Assembly: GCF_009765365.1 (NCBI RefSeq)
Contig: NZ_VTOM01000013.1
Coordinates: 106,937 to 170,936 of the forward strand
DNA length: 64,000 nt
Reading direction: 5' to 3'
Source of the DNA: Antarcticirhabdus aurantiaca
GTDB lineage: Bacteria; Pseudomonadota; Alphaproteobacteria; Rhizobiales; Rhizobiaceae
Both the position numbers and the translations under genes were made by a program. Positions 37,046 through 47,564 of the stretch are shown in pieces. The notes under the pieces are model-generated. The model saw only the letters and a program-made list of their open reading frames with translations. It had not been told where the DNA came from and made no database searches. The first letter of the stretch is position 1. Each line of letters starts with the position of its first letter.

Positions 37046-38139
37046 GTCTCGTCGTCGGCTCGGTCGAGAAGGCAGGCGTCGCCGTAGGAATAGAAGCGGT
37101 AGCCTTCCGCGATCGCGTGATCGTAGGCGCGCCGCATGCGGTCGGTGCCGGCGAAGGCGCTGACGAGCATGAAGAGCGTCGAGCGCGGCAGGTGGAAGTT
37201 CGTCATCAGGCGGTCCACGGCCCGAAAGCGGTAGCCGGGCGTGATGAAGATGTCGGTGGCTCCCGAGAACGGCGCGACGGTGCCGTCCTCGCGCGCCGCG
37301 CTCTCCAGGAGCCGCAGCGAGGTCGTGCCGACGGCGACGAGCCGGCCGCCAGCCGCCCGGACGGCATTGATCCGCTCGGCGACTTCCGGCGTCACCGCGC
37401 CGATCTCGGCGTGCATGCGATGGTCGCGCGTGTCCTCCGCCTTCACGGGAAGGAAGGTACCGGCGCCGACATGCAGCGTGACGAAGGCGGTACCGACGCC
37501 CCTCGCTTCGACCGCGGCGAGCAGCTCGGGCGTCCAGTGCAGCCCGGCCGTGGGCGCGGCCACGGCGCCCTCCTCGCGGGCATAGATCGTCTGATAGTCC
37601 GCGCGGTCCTGCGCGTCCTGCGGGCGCTTGGAAGCGATGTAGGGCGGCAGGGGAATTGCGCCGGCGCCGGCGATCGCGGCGTCGAGATGCGCGCCCGAAA
37701 GGTCGAAGCGAAGCGTCACCTCGCCCGCCTCGCCCTTTTCCTCCACCGTGGCATCCAGCGCGCCGAGGAGGCATGCTTCGCCGCCATCCCCGAAGGCGAT
37801 GCGGTCGCCCGTGGCGACCCGCTTGGCAGGTCTGACGAAGGCTTTCCAGCGGTCCGGCGCGACGCGCATGTGCAGCGTCGCGTCGATGCGGGCCGTGCCT
37901 TCCCCGGGCGCGAGCCCTTCGCGGCGGCGCAGCCCGGTCAGCTGCGCGGGGATGACCTTGGTATCGTTGAAGACGAGAAGGTCGCCGGGCGCCAGTTCGT
38001 CCACGAGATCGCGGACGTGAAGGTCGCGGAACGGCGCGCCAGGCGCGACTGCCAGGAGCCGCGCGGCTTCGCGCGGAACTGCCGGACGGAGCGCGATCCG
38101 CTCCTCCGGCAGTTCGAAGTCGAACAGGTCGACGCGCAA
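37042..38139 (-). CDS. queA: S-adenosylmethionine:tRNA ribosyltransferase-isomerase
   Basis: 365 residues. [17 protein letters not shown] at the start, [35 protein letters not shown] and YGDACLL at the end are family blocks. It builds epoxyqueuosine on tRNA using the ribosyl part of AdoMet. It lies directly ahead of tgt with an ATGA overlap; this gene pair together with the two ppi genes, coaD and gyrA forms a conserved leftward block in rhizobia. Confidence 0.96.
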   Translation of the reverse strand: MRVDLFDFELPEERIALRPAVPREAARLLAVAPGAPFRDLHVRDLVDELAPGDLLVFNDTKVIPAQLTGLRRREGLAPGEGTARIDATLHMRVAPDRWKAFVRPAKRVATGDRIAFGDGGEACLLGALDATVEEKGEAGEVTLRFDLSGAHLDAAIAGAGAIPLPPYIASKRPQDAQDRADYQTIYAREEGAVAAPTAGLHWTPELLAAVEARGVGTAFVTLHVGAGTFLPVKAEDTRDHRMHAEIGAVTPEVAERINAVRAAGGRLVAVGTTSLRLLESAAREDGTVAPFSGATDIFITPGYRFRAVDRLMTNFHLPRSTLFMLVSAFAGTDRMRRAYDHAIAEGYRFYSYGDACLLDRADDET

Positions 38140-38154
38140 GGCACGACCTTCGGA

Positions 38155-38661
38155 TCAGCTATCCGCGGCGATGCGCGCCGTGGTGATGGAGTCGGGATCG
38201 CGCACGGGCTCGCCGCGCTTGATCTGGTCGATGTTGTCCATGCCCTCGATGACCTCGCCCCAGACCGTGTACTGCTTGTCCAGCCAGGGGGCGCGCTCGA
38301 AGCAGATGTAGAACTGCGAATTGGCGGAGTTCGGATCGGCGGTGCGGGCGGCCGACACGGTGCCGCGCTTGTGCGGCTCGGCAGAGAATTCGGCCTTGAG
38401 GTCCGGCTTGTCGGAGCCGCCCTGGCCCGCGCGCGAGGCGTTGAAGGAGGGGCCGGTGCTCTTGCCGAACTTGACGTCGCCGGTCTGCGCCATGAAGCCG
38501 TCGATCACGCGGTGGAAGACGACGCCGTCATAGGCGCCTTCGCGGACGAGCTCCTTGATGCGCGCGACGTGGTTGGGCGCCAGATCCGGGCGCAGCTTGA
38601 TGACGACCTGGCCCTTAGTGGTCTCGAGGATCAGCGTGTCGTCCGGGTTCTCGTAAGCCAT
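38155..38661 (-). CDS. cytoplasmic cyclophilin-type peptidyl-prolyl isomerase
   Basis: 168 residues without a signal peptide. [27 protein letters not shown] and the Trp of [18 protein letters not shown] mark the cyclophilin active site. It accelerates proline isomerisation during folding in the cytosol. The start has GAGGA upstream; the longer frame is not supported. It is a paralogue of the periplasmic isomerase just upstream, separated from it by a terminator. Confidence 0.93.
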   Translation of the reverse strand: MAYENPDDTLILETTKGQVVIKLRPDLAPNHVARIKELVREGAYDGVVFHRVIDGFMAQTGDVKFGKSTGPSFNASRAGQGGSDKPDLKAEFSAEPHKRGTVSAARTADPNSANSQFYICFERAPWLDKQYTVWGEVIEGMDNIDQIKRGEPVRDPDSITTARIAADS

Positions 38662-38680
38662 GTCCTCAGATCTCCTGATC

Positions 38681-38715
38681 AAAAGCAGAACGGCCCGGGT
38701 CCGATCCGGGCCGCT
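38681..38715 (-). terminator. intrinsic terminator between the two cyclophilin genes
   Basis: Read leftward: CGGCCCGG, loop of seven, CCGGGCCG, then TTCTGCTTTTG. The eight-base-pair GC stem with a T-rich tail ends transcription of the periplasmic isomerase gene before the cytoplasmic one. Confidence 0.65.
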
Positions 38716-38787
38716 CTCGATGCCGAGCGTTTGAACCAAATCGGCCCGAGGCACAACCCTCAGGCCGCCGAAGCGGTTCTGACGACT

Positions 38788-39363
38788 TCAGCCGCCGACC
38801 TTGGCGGAGACGATGTAGTCGGGATCGGCGACGGCGCCGTTCTGGTTCGGATCGCCCTTCTTGATCTGGTCGACCACGTCCATGCCCGTCACGACGTCGC
38901 CGACCACCGTGTATTGGCCGTCGAGGAAATCGCCGTCCGCCAGCATGATGAAGAACTGCGAATTCGCCGAGTTCGGATCCTGCGACCGCGCCATGCCGAC
39001 GGTTCCACGGTCGAAGGTTTCCTTCGAGAACTCGGCCGGCAGGTCCGCCTGGCTGGAGCCGCCCATGCCCGCCATCTCGGTCGAGCCGTTGCGCTTGCCG
39101 TACTGGACGTCGCCGGTCTGAGCCATGAAGCCCTCGATGACGCGGTGGAAGACGACGTCGTTGTACTCGCCCTTGGACGCCAGGTCCTTGATGCGGGCGA
39201 CGTGCTGGGGCGCGAGATCCGGCCGCAGGGCGATCACGACGTCGCCCTTGTCGGTGGTGAGCGTCAGCGTGTTCTCCGGGCTCGGCTGCTGCGCGGAGGC
39301 GGAGCCGATGCCGAGCATGAGCCCGAGCGCGGCAGTGGCGGCGAGCTTGTGCAGAAAGGTCAT
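38788..39363 (-). CDS. periplasmic cyclophilin-type peptidyl-prolyl isomerase
   Basis: 191 residues with a signal peptide (HKLAATAALGLMLGIGSASAQQ). The core [27 protein letters not shown] and GQYTVVGDVVTGMDVVDQIKKG is a cyclophilin domain; the position usually held by Trp is V in this copy. It helps proteins fold in the periplasm. It sits between coaD and the cytoplasmic paralogue in the leftward block. Confidence 0.92.
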   Translation of the reverse strand: MTFLHKLAATAALGLMLGIGSASAQQPSPENTLTLTTDKGDVVIALRPDLAPQHVARIKDLASKGEYNDVVFHRVIEGFMAQTGDVQYGKRNGSTEMAGMGGSSQADLPAEFSKETFDRGTVGMARSQDPNSANSQFFIMLADGDFLDGQYTVVGDVVTGMDVVDQIKKGDPNQNGAVADPDYIVSAKVGG

Positions 39364-39398
39364 GGAGGTGTCCTGTTCGGTCGGAAGGCCGGGCGCGA

Positions 39399-39893
39399 TC
39401 ATCCCGCCTTTCGCGACTTGGCCGCGAGGGCTGCGAGGACCGGCTGCGGCACGAAGGCGGAGACGTCGCCGCCCATGGCCGCGATCTGGCGGACCAATGT
39501 GGCGGTAATGGGCCTCGTTTCGGGGCTGGCGGGCATGAAGATGGTGACGAGGTCGGGCGCCATCCGCCCGTTCATGCCCGACATCTGCATCTCGTAATCG
39601 AGGTCCGTGCCATCGCGGAGGCCGCGCACGAGCGCTCCGGCCTCCAGCCGCGCAGCGGCGTCGACGACGAGACCCTGAAAGGCTTCGACGCGCACGCGGG
39701 CGAGCCCCTCGCCCTTGGCGATGCAGGCGTCGATGAGAGCGACGCGTTCTTCGAAGCTGAACGTCGGCACCTTCGAGGCCTGGACGCCGATCGCCACCAC
39801 CACCTCGTCGAAGAGGCGTCGAGCCTTCTCCAGGATGTCGAGGTGACCGTTGGTCAGCGGATCGAAGGAACCGGGATAAAGCGCGCGCCGCAT
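39399..39893 (-). CDS. coaD: phosphopantetheine adenylyltransferase
   Basis: 164 residues. [16 protein letters not shown] carries the nucleotidyltransferase TxGH motif and [17 protein letters not shown] the substrate-binding stretch. It makes dephospho-CoA from 4'-phosphopantetheine and ATP. The homology-defined ATG is chosen; the ribosome-binding site is weak. It lies between gyrA and the periplasmic cyclophilin gene. Confidence 0.95.
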   Translation of the reverse strand: MRRALYPGSFDPLTNGHLDILEKARRLFDEVVVAIGVQASKVPTFSFEERVALIDACIAKGEGLARVRVEAFQGLVVDAAARLEAGALVRGLRDGTDLDYEMQMSGMNGRMAPDLVTIFMPASPETRPITATLVRQIAAMGGDVSAFVPQPVLAALAAKSRKAG

Positions 39894-40081
39894 GGATGGC
39901 TCGTTAAGCTTGGAAACGAAAAGACATGCGGCGGAAACGTGGCCGCCGCAAACCGCAATCGGGCCGCAACCCTTGTCGGGCATGAATCGGGCTCACGAAC
40001 CGCGGATCAGCTCGTGACTGCGAAGTCAAGGAACTCCGCTCGGTCATCGTGCATTTACCATGCCGAACAGGAGAACGACCC

Positions 40082-40210
40082 ATGCTGATCTTCGCGCTCT
40101 CGCTCGCCATGGTCACCGCGCTCGCCACCGCGACGGCCGTGACGCTGCACAGCGACGCCCAGAAGGCCCGCGCGAAGGTCGTGGCCCGCAAGACGCGGAT
40201 CATGCACTGA
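40082..40210 (+). CDS. 42-residue membrane mini-protein
   Basis: The protein starts with a hydrophobic segment (MLIFALSLAMVTALATATAVTL) and ends with a basic tail. AGGAG lies seven bases before the ATG, which strongly supports translation. It is on the strand opposite to gyrA and coaD, in the gap between them. I recognise no family. Confidence 0.55.
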   Translation: MLIFALSLAMVTALATATAVTLHSDAQKARAKVVARKTRIMH

Positions 40211-40279
40211 CGCAGACGTTCCGCAGCTGGAGCTGCGGTTGAACGGGTCGATCGAGGCGACCGACCCGCCCGGCGCGGA

Positions 40280-43042
<2,763 letters not shown>

Positions 43043-43203
43043 GGATGAGGTCCTGACGGCGTTTTCGGTGTCGTATATCTAGCAGGTATGGGGTTTGAGC
43101 GCCAGTTTCGCAAGCACGAAGCCGGTGCCGAATCCTCCATATTCGCCAATGATTTGCTCGGTACTCGCGCGGCGGCGGCGATATTCCTTCGCCGCGCACG
43201 GCC

Positions 43204-43530
43204 TCAGGCCGACCCGGAGCCCGACAGCTTCATCAGCACGAGGCCGGACAGGATGAGCATCGCGGCGAGGATGCGCAGCGGGGTCGCGGCCTCGCCGAGC
43301 ACGGCGATGCCGACCACGAAGGCGCCGAGCGCCCCGATGCCGGTCCAGATCGTGTAGGCGGTGCCGAGAGGCAGGCTGCGCATCGAGAAGGACAGGAGCG
43401 CGAAGCTCACGGCCATGGCCGCGAAGGTGACGACCGTCGGCCACAGGCGGGTGAACCCGTCCGACTGCTTCATCGAGAAGGCCCAGACGACCTCGAACAG
43501 CCCGGCGACGATCAGAAGAATCCAAGCCAT
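43204..43530 (-). CDS. sugE: SMR-family guanidinium exporter (SugE/Gdx)
   Basis: 108 residues, four membrane helices. E13 in GLFEVVWA is the conserved proton/substrate-coupling residue and GTAYTIWTGIGALGAFVVGI is the Gdx/SugE-specific signature, distinct from EmrE. The family exports guanidinium in exchange for protons as a dual-topology dimer. GCAGGAGG lies ahead of the ATG. The 5' leader is GC-rich and can fold (see findings). marC is divergent. Confidence 0.92.
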   Translation of the reverse strand: MAWILLIVAGLFEVVWAFSMKQSDGFTRLWPTVVTFAAMAVSFALLSFSMRSLPLGTAYTIWTGIGALGAFVVGIAVLGEAATPLRILAAMLILSGLVLMKLSGSGSA

Positions 43531-43732
43531 GACGGCCTCCTGCGGGTTGATCCGCCGGGCCGTCCCGGTCTTCCATCCCGCACCGTGCGGGCGAGGTCGT
43601 GGCCTCGACGAGGGATATGAGACCTCCGCACCGCGGCGGCAAGCCGCGTCGCGGCAAACCGCCCGTCCGCCCGTTCCGTCGGTCGACGTTTGCGCTTATG
43701 GGTCGCCCTTCGGCAACAGGCGCGGGATCGCA

Positions 43733-44368
43733 ATGCTGGAACTGCTTCTCAACGGTGTGGTGACGCTCTTCGTCATCATCGACCCACTCGGCCTCGTTCC
43801 GCTCTTCCTGACGCTGACGCCGGGGATGACGACGGCCGAGCGGCAGCGGATCGCTCTGGCCGCCTGCATCATCGCGTTCGGCATCCTGGCGATCTTCGCG
43901 CTGGCGGGCCTCGCCATCCTGTCGGCGCTCGGCATCTCGCTCGGCGCCTTCCGCGTCGCGGGTGGCCTGTTTCTGTTCGCCATCGCCTTCGAGCTCGTCT
44001 TCGAACGGCGGCAGGAGCGAAAGGAGCGCACCTCGCGCGTGGCGGCGCCCCATCCGGCCGACGTGCCGAACCTCGCGGCCTTCCCGCTCGCGATCCCGCT
44101 CATGGCCGGTCCGGGCGCCATCGCCGCCGTGATCCTCCTGTCCGGCGATCTGCCGAGCCTGAGCGGTCAGGCGGGTCTTCTGGCGATCATCGCGCTGGTG
44201 CTGCTGGCGACCTTCGCCTTCCTTGTCGCCGCAGCCCGCATCGACCGCTTCCTCGGGCCCACCGGTCGCGCCGTGATCACGCGCCTTCTCGGCGTGCTTC
44301 TAGGCGCCCTCGCCGTGCAGTTCGTGGCCGACGGCATCGTTCAGCTGATCGCCGACGTGCGGACCTGA
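43733..44368 (+). CDS. MarC-family integral membrane protein
   Basis: 211 residues, six membrane helices in the UPF0056/MarC pattern: FVIIDPLGLVPLFLTLTPGM at the start, FRVAGGLFLFAIAFELVF, and IPLMAGPGAIAAVIL. The name is historical; the family's transport role is unknown. It is divergent from sugE with about 200 bases between the starts, and is the last clearly core gene before the accessory region. Confidence 0.88.
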   Translation: MLELLLNGVVTLFVIIDPLGLVPLFLTLTPGMTTAERQRIALAACIIAFGILAIFALAGLAILSALGISLGAFRVAGGLFLFAIAFELVFERRQERKERTSRVAAPHPADVPNLAAFPLAIPLMAGPGAIAAVILLSGDLPSLSGQAGLLAIIALVLLATFAFLVAAARIDRFLGPTGRAVITRLLGVLLGALAVQFVADGIVQLIADVRT

Positions 44369-44382
44369 CGCGTCTCGCAAAC

Positions 44383-44410
44383 CAAAAAAGGCGCCGCGGG
44401 AGCAGCGCCT
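44383..44410 (-). terminator. strong leftward intrinsic terminator
   Basis: Read leftward: AAGGCGC, loop of about ten, GCGCCTT directly followed by a run of six T. It faces away from marC's direction, so it must serve a leftward transcript starting in 44422-44560. Confidence 0.75.
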
Positions 44411-44421
44411 TCCGGAATGGA

Positions 44422-44475
44422 TCAGAAGGGGACCATTTGGCGTGACGTGTCACCCATCGTGAAATTCCTTGTCAT
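44422..44475 (-). ncRNA. candidate small RNA / 17-residue micro-ORF
   Basis: A short leftward transcription unit is implied by a TTGACG -35-like hexamer at 44541-44536 and the strong terminator at 44383-44410, giving an RNA of roughly 120 bases. Inside it is a 17-codon ORF (starting ATG ACA AGG, ending TTC TGA) with AAGAAG upstream. Whether the product is an RNA, a peptide or a leader cannot be told. It sits at the edge between core and accessory DNA. Confidence 0.4.
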
Positions 44476-44568
44476 TGCAGCTTCTTACGGTTGACGCTCG
44501 TCGACGGACGGAAGGTTCAGCCGTGTAAACATCGACGTCAAGGGTCGCCCGAGCTGCCGCGACGGTTA

Positions 44569-44641
44569 GGAGTTGTGCACAGGGACGGGCCGGCGCGCTT
44601 CCCAAGAGCGCTGTAGCCGGACCGTCCCTGTGTGCAACTCC
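44569..44641. repeat. long structured hairpin, copy 1
   Basis: A 73-base element. A 20-base-pair lower stem runs from GGAGTTGTGCACAGG to CCTGTGTGCAACTCC with two G/T pairs. One G/A mismatch and a five-pair stem CCGGC/GCCGG follow, then a TGTA bulge on the 3' side and an apical hairpin GCGCT, loop TCCCAAG, AGCGC. Copies 2 and 3 share the plan; see findings. Confidence 0.85.
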
Positions 44642-44672
44642 GATTCCATGTTAGCCGCTGTGGGGACGGTGA

Positions 44673-44745
44673 GGAGTTGTGCACAGGAGGGGGGCGGCGC
44701 GCTCCTCAAAAGCGCTGTAGCCGCCCCCCTCCTGTGTGCAACTCC
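44673..44745. repeat. long structured hairpin, copy 2
   Basis: Same 73-base plan as copy 1, 31 bases further right: identical outer arms, GCGGC/GCCGC upper stem, TGTA bulge, apical GCGCT, loop CCTCAAA, AGCGC. The inner arm positions differ from copy 1, but each change is matched on the other arm. Confidence 0.85.
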
Positions 44746-44873
44746 GGATCTACAAACGGCATCGTTGCATGAAAGGACTGTGGTCAAAGCGTCGCGTTGT
44801 GCGAGGCTAGCGAGCAGACCCGCTGAAAGCATCATCCGACCTCGTTGAATTATGGCCCTACAACTTGGTCCAT

Positions 44874-44967
44874 TTTGGTTGCACCCTATGCAGACCAACC
44901 AAACGCTGGTTCATTAAAGCTCATTAGGCGATCCAAAGCGCACCGGATTTGGGTGAACCAACCAAAA
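44874..44967. promoter_or_regulatory. candidate resolvase (res) binding repeats
   Basis: An eight-base inverted repeat TTTGGTTG ... CAACCAAA (44874-44881, 44896-44903) and a further direct copy AACCAACCAAAA at 44956-44967 lie just upstream of the resolvase remnant, where res subsites are normally found. Confidence 0.35.
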
Positions 44968-44986
44968 AAGACCGTGTGATGCAGCC

Positions 44987-45357
44987 ATGTTCGTGCGTGC
45001 CTACCTACGTGCCTCGACCAGCGACCAAGATGCTAATCGCACACGCCAAACTCTCGACGCCTTCGCGACGGAGCGGGACCTCAAGGTTGCGGCGTACTAC
45101 GTTGAGAACGAATCCGGCGCGAAGCTTGCCCGTCCCGAGCTCTTCCGCCTCGCCGGCGCCGCGTGAGCGAAGGACAAGCCAGGGCGAAGGCAGAGGGGCG
45201 CTACAAGGGTCGCCCGGAGGATACCAAGCGGAACGCCGGCATCGCCGCGATGCTCAAGGCAGGCCAGAGCTGGTCGGCCGTTCAAGGCGTTTTCGGGTGC
45301 TCGAGGGCAACCGTTGCGAAGGTTGACGCGAGGATGAAGGCCAGTGCCGGGCAATGA
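44987..45357 (+). pseudogene. serine resolvase with out-of-frame internal deletion
   Basis: The first 57 codons encode the N-terminus of a Tn3-type resolvase with the catalytic Ser in YLRASTSDQDANR and NESGAKLARPELFRL. The frame then stops at 45164-45166. From about 45150 another frame continues with RRRRVSEGQARAKAEGRYKGRPEDTKRNAGI and the helix-turn-helix SWSAVQGVFGCSRATVAKV, ending at 45357. Compared with a normal resolvase of about 190 residues, the middle (remaining catalytic core and helix E, about 80 residues) is missing and the joint is out of frame. Neither piece can recombine DNA alone, although the C-terminal piece (64 residues from GTG 45163) could still be made and bind DNA. Confidence 0.8.
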
Positions 45358-45661
45358 GGTCCAAGGAGCGGTCGAAGCTTTCCCGCCCAGGGCTGCCGCG
45401 GAAGCGCGCGTCCCGAGCCGCTCATGGTGCCGGATGGGCAGGGACGTCAGCCGACGTCACCCCCCTGCCTGTTTAAGCATCGAGCTGGTCGTGGGTCACG
45501 GGCATGGCTGTATGCCAGGCGCAAACGGCCGGGGTCGTGCACAGGGGCGGGCCGCCGCGCTTCCCAAAGCGCCGTAGGTGGAGCGCCCCTGTGTGCGAGG
45601 CCGGCTCCAGGTCTTGCTGGGTCGAGATTGCGTCTTGCGCGTGTGAAAGCCAGATCCGGCC
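45358..45661. other. gene-free stretch with the third hairpin
   Basis: About 300 bases between the resolvase remnant and the XRE gene. Apart from hairpin copy 3 I see no gene. Confidence 0.5.
45527..45606. repeat. long structured hairpin, copy 3
   Basis: Diverged copy of the same plan. The core TCGTGCACAGGGGCG pairs with CGCCCCTGTGTGCGA; a two-base internal loop on each side follows, then CCGCC/GGTGG, a CGTA bulge, and the apical hairpin GCGCT, loop TCCCAA, AGCGC. Below the core there is a further GGCC-type stem after a 2x2 internal loop. Confidence 0.8.
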
Positions 45662-45997
45662 TCAAGGTGCATCCTGCTTAGACGTCGCCTTCCGCTTAAC
45701 GTTCTTGCGCTTCTCGCGCGTGCGGGCCACCGTCGCACGCTGCTTCGTCCACCCGGACGCCAGCGCCCTAGGCGCACGAAAACCAGGTCCGAAGGTCTCG
45801 GTTTCGCCGAGGAAAACGATTCCGTGCTCCTCTAGGGCAAGCTTCACCGACTCGATCGTCGACAGCAGGGGATCCGCGTCGCCTGCCTCTATGCGTGACA
45901 GGTTCCGCACGCTCACGCCCGCGTCTTTCGCGAGATCCTCCTGCGATAAGCCGAGCAGCAATCTCGCGAGCCTCAGGATGTTTGGGTCGGCAGGCAT
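45662..45997 (-). CDS. XRE-family transcriptional regulator
   Basis: 111 residues. Residues 6-60 form a Cro/CI helix-turn-helix: LRLARLLLGLSQEDLAKDAGVSVRNLSRIEAG. The 40-residue basic tail has no known domain. It is divergent from the uncharacterised gene group to the right, 223 bases from its first start, so autoregulation and control of that group are plausible. Small XRE proteins of this kind commonly guard mobile elements or toxin-like operons. Confidence 0.85.
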   Translation of the reverse strand: MPADPNILRLARLLLGLSQEDLAKDAGVSVRNLSRIEAGDADPLLSTIESVKLALEEHGIVFLGETETFGPGFRAPRALASGWTKQRATVARTREKRKNVKRKATSKQDAP

Positions 45998-46056
45998 CGC
46001 CCCAGGAGCCCCGCCAAGGCGACCGTGTCAACAATTAGGCCTTATATGCCATTCTT

Positions 46057-46097
46057 GACGGTCTCACCGACACGGATTGCATATAGTATCGGATCGT
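46057..46097 (+). promoter_or_regulatory. candidate promoter region of the AAA+ gene group
   Basis: In the gap between the divergent XRE gene and the next rightward gene, TTGACG is followed after 21 bases by TATAGT (or after 17 by TGCATA). The spacing is not ideal. An AT-richer patch with ATATG and CATAT motifs could be the XRE operator. Confidence 0.25.
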
Positions 46098-46220
46098 GCG
46101 ATATGGATGGCCGTCCCCTCTTGCTCGGGTGATTCGCTCCCACCCCGTTTTCCTTCAGAGAGCCGATCGGCAACTCGCCCGTGCATGCAGTCCCGCAGGC
46201 TAACCAGGGATCTTGGCCTC

Positions 46221-46892
46221 ATGTCGCAAGAGAACATCGGCACCAACACAATCGAGCCGGCGCAAAGGCTCGCGCGGCGCGCCTCCACGTCGCCGCTCAC
46301 AGACCTGCGTCAGCGCATCCTCCATGGCTACTTGCTGCCCACTGCGGAGCAGTTGCTCCACGGCCTGCCCTTCATGGGCGGGGACATGGGACGCGACATG
46401 AGAACGTTCGCCGAGACCTTGCTCCGCGAGATCGACGCCAAGGATCCAGCCGGGACGCATGCCGAGCTCAGGTCCGCGTGCAGAGCGATGCTGGAGAGCG
46501 AGTCCTTGGAGGCGGCGCAGGCGACGGCGGAGGCGCTGCGGGATCCGGACCTCGACCTGGACGGCTGGTCGCTCGACGCGCGCAGCGGCAAGCTGAGGTG
46601 CTGGCTGTACGCCGTCTACCTCCGCGACAAGCATTCGATCATCCCGGTCGCGGTCACCGCCACGGCCATGGCCTACCAGCAGGACTGGTCGGCACCCGAC
46701 GACCCTGGCGCCCTCGTCTGGCGTGCGCTCGGCTGGCTCACGCTTTATGCCGGTGACATCGCAGAGCTGTTCCACGACGCCGCGCCCTTCGCCGACGTCG
46801 AGAGCGTCTCCGATCGGATCACCTTCATAGCGGAGGAATACCGCAGCCGCATGTTGGCGAGCATGTCGCAAACCTGCGCTGAGGGCGCCTGA
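46221..46892 (+). CDS. uncharacterised protein, first gene of the AAA+ group
   Basis: 223 residues from the ATG at MSQENIG, taken because earlier codons in the frame are atypical and lie in the promoter region. It looks globular and helical, with no membrane segment; RCWLYAVYLRDKH and AGDIAELFHDAAPF are notable stretches. I do not recognise a family. It is followed on the same strand by three more unusual genes; a shared function is inferred only from that. Confidence 0.6.
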   Translation: MSQENIGTNTIEPAQRLARRASTSPLTDLRQRILHGYLLPTAEQLLHGLPFMGGDMGRDMRTFAETLLREIDAKDPAGTHAELRSACRAMLESESLEAAQATAEALRDPDLDLDGWSLDARSGKLRCWLYAVYLRDKHSIIPVAVTATAMAYQQDWSAPDDPGALVWRALGWLTLYAGDIAELFHDAAPFADVESVSDRITFIAEEYRSRMLASMSQTCAEGA

Positions 46893-47010
46893 GCCGCCTC
46901 GACGCTCTGAGCGTCCGCGGCCCGACCGCGTGCCAGGTCCGAACGTCCGCCAAACAGATGATCAATCCGCAACGCCCGTCGCGCCGCGGCGGCGAACGCC
47001 AGGCTACGTC

Positions 47011-47346
47011 ATGACCATCACCATCCAGCCCTCCGGCAGGGCTTTCCAGCTCGACGAGCACCTCGAACGCCTGAAGGCGCTCGTCGCGGACATCGAGTCC
47101 TTGAAGGTCGGCGGCGACCCGGCACGCCTCGCCGAGGGAAACGCCGTCCACATCCGCGGCTGGTCGCCTTCGACGCGGCCCGTGCCGTGCCTGCGCGGCA
47201 CCATGGAAGGTCACCCGTCCGTCCGCGACGGCCGCCACGGCGAGACGTCCGACCTGTGGGTCTGGGCGCCCGACCACGGCGTCGCCCGGACACTCTCGCG
47301 CTGGTACACGCTCGGCCCCAGCGCCATACGAGGCGGCTGGCACTGA
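47011..47346 (+). CDS. uncharacterised small protein, DUF6634-like
   Basis: 111 residues. The pattern MTITIQPSGRAFQLDEHLERLKALVADIESL, then SPSTRPVPCLRGTMEGHPSV, then LWVWAPDHGVARTLSRWYTLG resembles, from memory, the DUF6634 group found next to AAA ATPases in rhizobial accessory DNA; this needs a profile search. No catalytic motif is evident. It is second in the group and 118 bases after the previous gene. Confidence 0.6.
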   Translation: MTITIQPSGRAFQLDEHLERLKALVADIESLKVGGDPARLAEGNAVHIRGWSPSTRPVPCLRGTMEGHPSVRDGRHGETSDLWVWAPDHGVARTLSRWYTLGPSAIRGGWH

Positions 47347-47564
47347 GGACTGCGTCTTCGTAGCCCGCGAGAAGTGTCGGAGCCGTCGTCGCGTCCCAGC
47401 CGACGCTGCGCCCATGCGATCCGCCTACCGCGGTCCGACGGCACCGCACCAGCCCGCCGCCAGCAAAAGCTTCTGACGGGCCGCGCCCTTCCCGACCTCC
47501 GCGCAACGCCCGATGGTCCGACGCCCGGCACCTCCGCGCCGGGGCCTGAACTCTCGAGAGCACC

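Noticed and set aside
40082..40110. GGAAC-type stress-sigma promoter ahead of the 42-residue protein
   Set aside because: GGAAC is present, but the matching downstream CGTT element is not at the right spacing.
44569..44745. Hairpins as integron attC sites
   Set aside because: The ends do not fit the attC core consensus (GTTRRRY / RYYYAAC), there is no integron integrase, and the stem is far more regular than in attC.
44569..45606. Three repeats as a CRISPR array
   Set aside because: Copies are 73-80 bases, diverged and unevenly spaced, with no short uniform spacers or cas genes.
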